From: Streptomyces sp. SS1-1
Lineage (GTDB): Bacteria; Actinomycetota; Actinomycetes; Streptomycetales; Streptomycetaceae
Direction: 5' to 3'
DNA length: 64,000 nucleotides
NCBI RefSeq assembly: GCF_008973465.1
Contig: NZ_WBXN01000004.1
Location: 4,442,501-4,506,500, forward strand
Every line of letters begins with the position of its first letter. Position 1 is the stretch's first letter. Shown here one piece after another: positions 18,791-25,895 of this stretch. The notes under the pieces are model-generated. The model had not been told where the DNA came from and ran no database searches. It saw only the letters and a program-made list of their open reading frames with translations. The position numbers were made by a program, and so were the translations under genes.

Positions 18791-19729
18791 ATGAGCACCC
18801 ACTCCCGTCTGCGCACGTTCGGTTCGCGCGAGGTCGGCCCCGGCCGCCCCGTCTACATCTGCGGCGAGATCGGCATCAACCACAACGGCGAGCTGGAGAA
18901 CGCCTTCAAGCTCATCGACGTCGCCGCCGAAGCCGGCTGCGACGCCGTGAAGTTCCAGAAGCGCACCCCCGAGATCTGCACCCCCCGCGACCAGTGGGAC
19001 ATCGAACGCGACACCCCCTGGGGCCGCATGACCTACATCGACTACCGCCACCGCGTGGAGTTCGGCGAGGACGAGTACCGGCAGATCGACGCGTACTGCC
19101 GGGAGAAGGGGATCGACTGGTTCGCCTCCCCGTGGGACGCCGAGGCCGTCGCCTTCCTGGAGAAGTTCGACCTGCCCGCCCACAAGGTCGCCTCCGCCTC
19201 GCTGACCGACGACGAACTGCTGCGCGAGCTGCGCGCCACCGGCCGTACGGTCATCCTCTCCACCGGCATGTCCACCCCGCGCCAGATCCGGCACGCCGTC
19301 GAGGTCCTCGGCTCCGACAACATCCTGATGTGCCACGCCACCTCGACCTACCCGGCCAGGGCCGAGGAGCTGAACCTCCGCGTGATCAACACACTGGAGA
19401 AGGAGTACCCGAACGTCCCGATCGGCTACTCCGGCCACGAGACCGGCCTGCAGACCACGCTGGCCGCCGTCGCCCTCGGCGCCGCCTTCGTCGAGCGCCA
19501 CATCACCCTGGACCGCGCGATGTGGGGCTCCGACCAGGCCGCCTCCGTCGAGCCGCAGGGCCTCACCCGCCTCGTCCGGGACATCCGCACCATCGAGGCG
19601 TCCCTCGGCGACGGCGTGAAGAAGGTCTACGACTCCGAGCTCGGCCCGATGAGGAAGCTCCGCCGTGTCTCCGGCGTCGTCGCCGAGGCGGAGATCGCCG
19701 CCGCGGCCGGCGAGCCGGTCACGGTCTGA
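18791..19729 (+). CDS. neuB: N-acetylneuraminate synthase-family enzyme (NeuB type), no SAF domain
   Basis: A 312-aa TIM-barrel synthase that condenses phosphoenolpyruvate with a hexose or hexosamine to make a nonulosonic acid. It has YICGEIGINHNGELENAFKL, CDAVKFQKRTPEICTP, DWFASPWDAEAV, HKVASASLTDDELL, VILSTGMSTPRQI, IGYSGHETGL and AAFVERHITLDRAMWGSDQA. Most NeuB proteins are about 340-350 aa because of a C-terminal antifreeze-like SAF domain. This one ends soon after the barrel. ATG 18791 has TGAGGA nine bases upstream; GTG 18776 is the alternative. No NeuC epimerase is nearby, so the product may be Kdn rather than Neu5Ac. Confidence 0.88.
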   Translation: MSTHSRLRTFGSREVGPGRPVYICGEIGINHNGELENAFKLIDVAAEAGCDAVKFQKRTPEICTPRDQWDIERDTPWGRMTYIDYRHRVEFGEDEYRQIDAYCREKGIDWFASPWDAEAVAFLEKFDLPAHKVASASLTDDELLRELRATGRTVILSTGMSTPRQIRHAVEVLGSDNILMCHATSTYPARAEELNLRVINTLEKEYPNVPIGYSGHETGLQTTLAAVALGAAFVERHITLDRAMWGSDQAASVEPQGLTRLVRDIRTIEASLGDGVKKVYDSELGPMRKLRRVSGVVAEAEIAAAAGEPVTV

Positions 19730-19766
19730 GCCCGGACACCACGAGGCAGGGGACGGTCGTACGCCG

Positions 19767-20831
19767 ATGAGCCGCCGCGCCGGGAACGCCGGCCACTCCA
19801 CCCTCGCGTTCGTCGAGAGCCCCGTGCAGCTCCTCAACATGCTGGAGTGGGCCCACGCCCGCGCGCCCGGCGCGGCGCTCACCCTCGTCGTGCTGTCCCC
19901 GACCGATCCCATGACACGCGGCCAGCTCCGCCGGATGGCCGAGCTGGCCCGCGAGGAGGGGCACACGGTCCGCTGGGAGGAGGCCCGCGGCGGCGCCACG
20001 GCCCCCGTCCGCACCATCGGCGGTCTCGCGGCCCTGCTGCGCGGCGCCGGGCGGATCGTCCTGGGCGACCCGTTCTCCCGGTATGTGCAGCTCCTGCTGA
20101 CGATCACCGGCGCCGGGGACCTCGTCGTCGTCGACGACGGCACCGCGACCATGGAGTTCGTGGCGCAGCTCGCCCGCGGGGAACGGCTCGTGCGCTGGCA
20201 CCGCAAGGGCGGCCGGCCCGGCCCCCGCGACCTGCTGTTCGCACCGGTGTCGGCGACCGCCCGCAGACGCCTCACCCCGGGCGTGCGGCGGACCGTCGAG
20301 GTCTTCACCTCCATGCCGGTGGAGGAGACACCGCCCGGGGTGACGGTCACGGCGAACGTGTTCGCCTGGACCCGGGACCGCTTCGGCCCGCCCCGCCTCA
20401 CCAAGGGCGCCGACCTGGTCGGCACGTCCCTGGTCGAGACCGGGGTCGTGGACGGCGACCGGTACCTGGACGCCGTCCGGGCCCTGGCCGCGGCGCACGG
20501 CGCCACGCGTTACTTCGCCCACCGCCGCGAGAGCGCGGAGAAACTGCACCGGCTGGCGGTCGGCACGGGCCTGGAGGTCGTCCGGCCCGACCTTCCCCTG
20601 GAGCTGATCGCCCGCCGCGGCCCCGTCGGCCGTACGGTCCTGAGCTTCCCGTCGACCGTCGTGCACACCCTGCCCCTCGCCCTGGCCGGCACCGGGGTCC
20701 GGGTCGCCGTGTGCGACATCGACCCGGCCTGGCTGACGGCACACGCCTCCCCGCGCGCCCGGGGCTTCCTGTCGGACGTCACCGGCACCGCCCGCGACGC
20801 CCACCGGCTCCCCGCGGTCAGCGCGAGGTGA
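19767..20831 (+). CDS. Sialyltransferase-like glycosyltransferase
   Basis: A 354-aa protein that begins LAFVESPVQLLNMLEW, a start seen in GT52/PF07388-like sialyltransferases. It contains the acidic-Gly motif DLVVVDDGTATMEF, a basic motif in RYFAHRRESAEKL and a Ser/Thr motif in LSFPSTVVHTLPLALAG. As last gene of the neuA-HAD/neuB operon it probably transfers the CMP-activated nonulosonate. It is distinct from the polysialyltransferase-like gene of the divergent operon, so initiation and elongation may be split. Its 3' end overlaps the convergent methyltransferase by 14 nt. The start is ATG 19767. Confidence 0.7.
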   Translation: MSRRAGNAGHSTLAFVESPVQLLNMLEWAHARAPGAALTLVVLSPTDPMTRGQLRRMAELAREEGHTVRWEEARGGATAPVRTIGGLAALLRGAGRIVLGDPFSRYVQLLLTITGAGDLVVVDDGTATMEFVAQLARGERLVRWHRKGGRPGPRDLLFAPVSATARRRLTPGVRRTVEVFTSMPVEETPPGVTVTANVFAWTRDRFGPPRLTKGADLVGTSLVETGVVDGDRYLDAVRALAAAHGATRYFAHRRESAEKLHRLAVGTGLEVVRPDLPLELIARRGPVGRTVLSFPSTVVHTLPLALAGTGVRVAVCDIDPAWLTAHASPRARGFLSDVTGTARDAHRLPAVSAR

Positions 20832-21486
20832 CCCCGTCCGGCCTCTCGGCGAGCAGAAAGGCCCGCGGGCGCCTCTCCTCCCCGACGGGCTCCCGCACCG
20901 TCCGCGCCGTCACCCGCAACCCGGCCTCCGTCAGCCTGGCGGCGACCGCCTCGGGTGTCCGCCAGTGATAGGTGAGATCGACGTCCCGGCCGAACCGCTC
21001 GGCGAGATGCATCCGGGCCTCCGCGTCCCCGGACTGGAAGGCCAGCAGCACCGGCGCCCCCGGCCGCAGCACCCGGGCCATCTCGGCGCACGCCTCGGAC
21101 AGCCGCTCGTCGGGGAGATGGATGGTCGAGTACAGGGCGACGATCCCGCCCAGCGTCCCGTCCGGCAGGTCCAGCGCCGTCATCGAGCCGACGTGGAAGC
21201 GCAGCGCGGGATGGGTGCGGCGGGCCAGGGCCACCATGCCGGGGGACAGGTCCACCCCGAAGACGGTGAGGCCGAGCCCGTGCAGATGGGCGGTGACCGA
21301 ACCGGGCCCGCTGCCGAGGTCGGCCACCGGGGCCGGGGCGTGCGCGCCCGCCAGGCCGGCGAAGGCGCCGATCAGCGCCCGGTCCAGCGGATGGCCGTCG
21401 GAGGGCCGGTTGGGGAACCGCTCGGTGTAGGCGGTGGCGATGGTGTCGTACGAGGCCCGCGTGGCCTCAAGGAAGTCGGCTGGCAC
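20818..21486 (-). CDS. Class I SAM-dependent methyltransferase
   Basis: A 222-aa protein with the SAM-binding motif PVADLGSGPGSVTAHLHGLG, motif II FGVDLSPGMVALARR, and the post-motif region GGIVALYSTIHLPDERL then MARVLRPGAPVLLAFQSGD. The substrate is unknown. GTG 21486 gives VPADFLEATRASYDTIATAY, the usual start for this subfamily, whereas the open frame to 21822 lacks similarity. It converges on the sialyltransferase-like gene and may be unrelated to it functionally. Confidence 0.88.
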   Translation of the reverse strand: MPADFLEATRASYDTIATAYTERFPNRPSDGHPLDRALIGAFAGLAGAHAPAPVADLGSGPGSVTAHLHGLGLTVFGVDLSPGMVALARRTHPALRFHVGSMTALDLPDGTLGGIVALYSTIHLPDERLSEACAEMARVLRPGAPVLLAFQSGDAEARMHLAERFGRDVDLTYHWRTPEAVAARLTEAGLRVTARTVREPVGEERRPRAFLLAERPDGVTSR

Positions 21487-21783
21487 CCCCGCGACTCTAG
21501 GAGCTGCCGGGCGGGCGTGTCCGGGAGTTGAGCCTGGGCACCCGGTCCGACAGGTGAACACGACCGACAGTTCTGTCGTCGGCGTGGTATCCGTGGAGTA
21601 TGGGGCAACCCGCGTCGCCGTCACGCTCCGTCGACCTCCCAGGTCGGCTGGGTGAGCGGCGCGTGAGTTTACCCACCTGAACACCTCCCTACGCGTCGGA
21701 CGACCAGATTTTCTTCCCCGAACGGGTTGAACTTTTGTTGATCGAGGGTCAGTCGGCCGTCTCGGCGTCCTACCCTTCAGAGG

Positions 21784-23016
21784 GTGAACCAAGAGATGTC
21801 CGCAGAGTCCGAGGCCGACCAAACCGGAGAATCAGCCCTGCCCGGCACCGTGCCGGAAGCGCTGCGCGCCGAGCTCATCGAGTTCCGGCGCGACCTCCAC
21901 AAACACCCTGAGCTGGGCAATCAAGAGTTCCGCACGACCGCCGCGATCAAGGCCCGCCTGGAGAAGGCCGGCCTGAAGCCCCGCGTCCTCGCGAGCGGCA
22001 CCGGCCTCGTCTGCGACATCGGCGAGTGGGACGGCGGACGCCCCATGCTCGCGCTGCGCGGCGACATCGACGCGCTCCCCATCCCGGACACGAAGAGTGA
22101 GTGCTCCTACCGCTCCACCGTGCCCGACCGCGCCCACGCCTGCGGTCACGACGTGCACACCACCGTGGTCCTGGGCGCCGGCCTCGTCCTCGCCGAGCTG
22201 GAGCGGCGCGGACAGCTGCCCCGGCCGGTGCGCCTGCTCTTCCAGCCCGCCGAGGAGGTCCTCCCCGGCGGCGCCGTCGAGGCCATCGCGAACGGCGTGC
22301 TCGAAGGCGTCGGCCGGTTCCTGGCCGTGCACTGCGACCCCAAGGTGGACGCGGGCCGGATCGGCCTGCGCGAGGGCGCCATCACCTCCGCCTGCGACCG
22401 GCTGGAGATCTCCCTGGACGGGCCCGGCGGCCACACCGCCCGCCCGCATCTGACGACCGACCTCGTCACCGCCGTCGCCCGCGTCGTCACCGACGTGCCC
22501 GCGATCGTCGCCCGGCGCGCCGACGCCCGCAGCGGACTGTCGGTGACCTGGGGCCGCGTCGAGTCCGGTCACGCGCCCAACGTCATCCCGCAGCACGCCG
22601 AGGTGGCCGGAACCGTGCGCTGCCTCGACCTCGACACCTGGCGGCAGGCACCCGACCTGGTCGTCGCCGCGATCGACGAGGTCGCCAACCTGCACCGCGC
22701 CAAGTCGGAGATCAACTACGTGCGGGGCGTCCCGCCCGTCGTCAACGACGCCGACTCCACCGACCTGCTGCGCGAGGCCATGACGGCCCGGCGCGGCGCC
22801 GACTCCGTCGAGTCCACCGAGCAGAGCCTCGGCGGCGAGGACTTCTCCTGGTACCTGGAGCACGTCCCCGGCGCCATGGCCCGCCTCGGCGTCCGCCACC
22901 CGGGCGACCGGATCGGACGTGACCTGCACCAGGGCGACTTCGACGTCGACGAGTCGGCGATCGCGGTCGGCGTGGAGCTGTTCACGGCGGCGGCCCTGCT
23001 CGACGCCCGCCGCTGA
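21784..23016 (+). CDS. M20-family amidohydrolase
   Basis: A 410-aa zinc peptidase/amidohydrolase of the hippurate/IAA-amino acid hydrolase group. Metal ligands are seen in ALRGDIDALP, DRAHACGHDVHTTVVLGAG, LLFQPAEEVLPGGAVEAI and SLGGEDFSWYLEHVPG. A dimerisation (lid) domain lies at about 190-300 with EISLDGPGGHTARP. It probably deacylates an N-acyl amino acid. GTG 21784 is preceded by TACCCT seven bases upstream, consistent with a leaderless transcript; ATG 21796 is the alternative. The 297-nt upstream gap (21487-21783) contains only this promoter as far as I can see. Confidence 0.88.
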   Translation: MNQEMSAESEADQTGESALPGTVPEALRAELIEFRRDLHKHPELGNQEFRTTAAIKARLEKAGLKPRVLASGTGLVCDIGEWDGGRPMLALRGDIDALPIPDTKSECSYRSTVPDRAHACGHDVHTTVVLGAGLVLAELERRGQLPRPVRLLFQPAEEVLPGGAVEAIANGVLEGVGRFLAVHCDPKVDAGRIGLREGAITSACDRLEISLDGPGGHTARPHLTTDLVTAVARVVTDVPAIVARRADARSGLSVTWGRVESGHAPNVIPQHAEVAGTVRCLDLDTWRQAPDLVVAAIDEVANLHRAKSEINYVRGVPPVVNDADSTDLLREAMTARRGADSVESTEQSLGGEDFSWYLEHVPGAMARLGVRHPGDRIGRDLHQGDFDVDESAIAVGVELFTAAALLDARR

Positions 23017-23076
23017 CCGGGGGGCCCGCGGACCGGCCTGGCGCACCCCGCCACCCGTCTCGCCCACTCGGCTTGC

Positions 23077-23119
23077 GACCGCCCGGGGGCCGGGGGAGTG
23101 TGGGCGATGGCGGGCGGTC
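23077..23119 (+). terminator. Possible terminator after M20 gene
   Basis: A 9-bp stem (23077-23085 with 23111-23119) encloses a G-rich loop. The remainder of the 304-nt gap to 23320 contains the promoter and operator of the first BMP gene and no ORF. Confidence 0.4.
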
Positions 23120-23255
23120 CGGAGCGCTGCCGCGCGGAAGGCACCGTGGGTGCGGTCGCCCCATGTGTGCCTTTCGATCCGGTGGTTCACAAGGACGTAA
23201 CCGGCCATCGGCACGAATGGATAACGGCACGGCGAAACCCCGTTCCCAGGAGTGT

Positions 23256-23271
23256 CTACGCGCGTTAATGT
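23256..23271 (+). promoter_or_regulatory. Operator CTACGCGCGTTA overlapping -10 of BMP gene 1
   Basis: CTACGCGCGTTA (23256-23267) is a near-palindrome whose last TA forms the start of a TAATGT -10-like hexamer (23266-23271). The BMP start lies 49 nt further. The same layout occurs before BMP gene 2, and perfect versions of the palindrome lie at add, deoC, punA and the ABC operon. Confidence 0.7.
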
Positions 23272-23320
23272 GCGCCGAACCCAGCACCCACTGCGGGGCT
23301 TGGAGAATGGGGACTTCACG

Positions 23321-24373
23321 ATGCGTCGGACATCCAAACTGACCAGTGTCGCGGTGGGGGTCGCGTCGATCGCGCTCGCTGCCACGGCGTGCGGTGGTAC
23401 CAGCAGCGACAGCGGGAGCGGCGGCGACAGCAGCGGCGACTCCAAGGGTCTCGCCATCGCGTACGACATCGGCGGCAAGGGCGACCAGTCCTTCAACGAC
23501 GCCGCGTACGCCGGCCTGCAGAAGGCGTCGAAGGAGTTCGGTTACAAGACCGCCGACATCGAGCCCACCGAGGGCGAGACGGACGCCGACAAGGAGCAGC
23601 GGCTGTCGTCGCTGGCCAAGCAGGGCTACAACCCGGTGATCGGCGTCGGCTTCGCCTACGGTCCCGCGATGGAGGCCGTGGCCAAGAAGTACCCGAAGAC
23701 CACCTTCGGCATCGTCGACTCCGTCGTCGAGGGCAAGAACGTCGCCTCCCTCGTCTTCGCCGAGCAGGAGGCCTCCTACCTGGCCGGCGTCGCCGCGGCC
23801 AAGGCCACCAAGACGAACACGGTCGGCTTCGTCGGCGGTGTCGACGTCCCGCTGATCCACAAGTTCGAGGCCGGTTACAAGCAGGGCGTCCAGGACACCA
23901 ACCCCAAGGTGAAGGTCCTGTCGCAGTACCTGACGCAGACCGCCGAGGAGGGTGGCTTCTCCAGCCCCGACAAGGGCAAGGCCGCCGCCGAGGGCCAGAT
24001 CGAGAAGGGCTCGGACGTCGAGTACGCCGCCGCCGGCCTCTCCGGCCAGGGCGTGATCGAGGCCGCGTCGAAGGCCAGGGTCTGGGCGATCGGTGTCGAC
24101 TCCGACCAGTTCAAGCAGGCGGCTCTCGCCAACTACAAGAACTCGATCCTGACCTCGGCCCTGAAGGACGTCGGCGGCGCCGTGTTCACGCTGGCCAAGT
24201 CCGTCCACGACGGCAAGCCGCTGACCGGCACGCAGACCTTCGACCTCAAGGTCGACGGCGTGGGCCTCTCCGACTCCAACCCGGAGTTCGCGAAGATCCC
24301 CGGCCTGACCGAGGCCGTGGCCAAGGCCAAGGAAGGCATCATCGACGGCTCCATCAAGGTCAAGACGGAGTAG
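23321..24373 (+). CDS. BMP-family nucleoside-binding lipoprotein 1
   Basis: A 350-aa substrate-binding lipoprotein of a CUT2-like ABC importer. The signal peptide ends SIALAATACGG, with the Cys acylated. The mature domain has the BMP/PnrA signature KGLAIAYDIGGKGDQSFNDA then AYAGLQKASKEF. Conserved segments include NPVIGVGFAYGPAME, FGIVDSVVEGKNVASLVFAE, KTNTVGFVGGVDVPLIHKFE and EYAAAGLSGQGVIEA. PnrA-type proteins bind purine nucleosides, and the downstream cdd and deoA genes support a nucleoside ligand. It is about 75% identical by eye to the next gene. ATG 23321 gives the full signal peptide. Confidence 0.93.
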   Translation: MRRTSKLTSVAVGVASIALAATACGGTSSDSGSGGDSSGDSKGLAIAYDIGGKGDQSFNDAAYAGLQKASKEFGYKTADIEPTEGETDADKEQRLSSLAKQGYNPVIGVGFAYGPAMEAVAKKYPKTTFGIVDSVVEGKNVASLVFAEQEASYLAGVAAAKATKTNTVGFVGGVDVPLIHKFEAGYKQGVQDTNPKVKVLSQYLTQTAEEGGFSSPDKGKAAAEGQIEKGSDVEYAAAGLSGQGVIEAASKARVWAIGVDSDQFKQAALANYKNSILTSALKDVGGAVFTLAKSVHDGKPLTGTQTFDLKVDGVGLSDSNPEFAKIPGLTEAVAKAKEGIIDGSIKVKTE

Positions 24374-24408
24374 TAGTGGCCGTACGGCCCTTCGTCGTAC
24401 GACTGTTC

Positions 24409-24441
24409 AGCGGGCGGGCATCCGACGGGTGCCCGCCCGCT
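24409..24441 (+). terminator. Terminator after BMP gene 1
   Basis: A perfect 12-bp stem (24409-24420 with 24430-24441) has a 9-nt loop, 36 nt past the stop. It separates the two BMP genes into different transcription units. The rest of the 315-nt gap (24374-24688) holds the promoter of BMP gene 2. Confidence 0.75.
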
Positions 24442-24592
24442 CGCCGTTCCCCCTCCTCACCCCGCTCCCCGGGTGACGCGCCGGTCACCCACGGCCACCC
24501 TCCGGCCGCCGCGAACCGCCCTCGGCACGCCCCGCGCGTGCGCTTGGGCACGGGCCTATAACAAGGTGGACAGAAGGGGTTTCCTGGCAGGT

Positions 24593-24608
24593 CTACGCGC
24601 GTTACTCT
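24593..24608 (+). promoter_or_regulatory. Operator CTACGCGCGTTA overlapping -10 of BMP gene 2
   Basis: CTACGCGCGTTA (24593-24604) is identical to the element before BMP gene 1 and again runs into a -10-like hexamer, here TACTCT (24603-24608). The start codon is 80 nt downstream. Conservation of both operator and its register with the -10 argues for function. Confidence 0.7.
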
Positions 24609-24688
24609 GCGGCGGAAGCCAGCGCCGTTGCTGCACGCTGTCCCTCGGCTGTACCCCCCCGGCGCTAGTACGACAGGAGTCTCACGAC

Positions 24689-25741
24689 ATGCGCCGGATT
24701 TCCCGGATCACGGTCGCAGGCGCAGCGACCGCCTCTCTGGCCCTCGCTCTCTCCGCCTGCGGCGGCACCTCCACCGACGCCTCCTCGGAGGGTTCGAAGG
24801 GCGGGGACAAGGGCCTCGCCATCGCGTACGACGTCGGCGGCAAGGGCGACCAGTCCTTCAACGACGCCGCGTTCGCGGGCCTGGAGCAGGCGAAGAAGGA
24901 GTTCGGCTACAAGACCGCCGACGTCGAGCCCACCGACGGCGAGACGGACGCCGACAAGGAGCAGCGCCTCGCGTCGCTGGCCAAGCAGGGCTACAACCCG
25001 GTGGTCGGTATCGGCTACGCCTACGCCGCCGCCGTCAAGGGCGCCGCCGAGAAGTTCCCGAACACGACCTTCGGCATCGTCGACGACTCCACCGTCGAGG
25101 CGAAGAACGTCGCCGACCTCGTCTTCTCCGAGCAGGAGGCGTCGTACCTGGCCGGTGTCGCCGCCGCCAAGACCACCAAGACGAACACGGTCGGCTTCGT
25201 GGGCGGCGTGGACATCCCGCTGATCCACAAGTTCCAGGCCGGCTTCGAGCAGGGCGTCAAGGACACCAACCCCAAGGCCAAGGTCCTCACCCAGTACCTC
25301 ACGCAGACCGCGGAGGAGGGTGGCTTCTCCAGCCCCGACAAGGGCAAGTCGGCCGCCGAGGGCCAGATCGAGAAGAAGGCGGACGTCGTCTACGCCGCCG
25401 CCGGTCTGTCCGGCCAGGGTGTCATCGAGGCCGCCGCCGCCAACAAGGTGTGGGCCATCGGCGTCGACTCCGACCAGTACAGCCAGGAAGCGCTCGCCAA
25501 GTACAAGGACTCGATCCTGACCTCGGCGATGAAGGACGTCGCCAAGGCGGTGTACAACCTGGCGAAGTCGGTCGAGGACGGCAAGCCCGAGACCGGTATC
25601 GTTCGTGGCGATCTGAAGTCGGGTGAGGTGAGCCTGTCGAACTCCAACCCGAAGTTCGCGGACGACGCCGAGCTTCAGGCAGCCCTCAAGACGGCCAAGG
25701 AGAAGATCGTCAGCGGCGAGATCAAGGTCAAGACCAGCTGA
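24689..25741 (+). CDS. BMP-family nucleoside-binding lipoprotein 2
   Basis: A 350-aa paralogue of the preceding gene with the same length. The lipobox is LALALSACGG. The ligand domain has GLAIAYDVGGKGDQSFNDAA, NPVVGIGYAYAAAVKGA, FGIVDDSTVEAKNVADLVFS, TNTVGFVGGVDIPLIHKF and VVYAAAGLSGQGVIEAAA. Differences cluster around the ligand pocket region GIGYAYAAAVK versus GVGFAYGPAME, so the two may differ in nucleoside preference. AGGAG lies nine bases before ATG 24689. A strong terminator follows, so the ABC operon has its own promoter. Confidence 0.93.
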   Translation: MRRISRITVAGAATASLALALSACGGTSTDASSEGSKGGDKGLAIAYDVGGKGDQSFNDAAFAGLEQAKKEFGYKTADVEPTDGETDADKEQRLASLAKQGYNPVVGIGYAYAAAVKGAAEKFPNTTFGIVDDSTVEAKNVADLVFSEQEASYLAGVAAAKTTKTNTVGFVGGVDIPLIHKFQAGFEQGVKDTNPKAKVLTQYLTQTAEEGGFSSPDKGKSAAEGQIEKKADVVYAAAGLSGQGVIEAAAANKVWAIGVDSDQYSQEALAKYKDSILTSAMKDVAKAVYNLAKSVEDGKPETGIVRGDLKSGEVSLSNSNPKFADDAELQAALKTAKEKIVSGEIKVKTS

Positions 25742-25790
25742 GTGAAGCCAGACCCTGAGCAGCGGTAACCCCAGGGGTTTCGTCCGCTCG

Positions 25791-25825
25791 ACGGGGTACG
25801 GGGAGGCTCGCTCCCCGTACCCCGT
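25791..25825 (+). terminator. Terminator after BMP gene 2
   Basis: A perfect 14-bp stem (25791-25804 with 25812-25825) and a 7-nt loop, extendable by two more pairs. It lies 49 nt after the BMP stop and 39 nt before the ABC operator. Confidence 0.8.
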
Positions 25826-25864
25826 TGTCGCGGTACGCCGGCCCCTTTTCAGGCCATAGGGGCG

Positions 25865-25876
25865 CTACGCGCGTAG
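25865..25876 (+). promoter_or_regulatory. Operator CTACGCGCGTAG of the ABC-cdd operon
   Basis: A perfect 12-bp palindrome 19 nt before the first candidate start codon of the ATPase gene. It is identical to the sites at add (37768), deoC (50343) and punA (54004). Confidence 0.75.
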
Positions 25877-25895
25877 ACGACCCCCGTCCCCAGGA

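Noticed and set aside
17438-20506. A 1022-codon minus-strand ORF across the nonulosonate operon
   Set aside because: It is the antisense of NeuA-HAD, NeuB and a glycosyltransferase. The composition is low in normal hydrophobic core residues, typical of a shadow frame.
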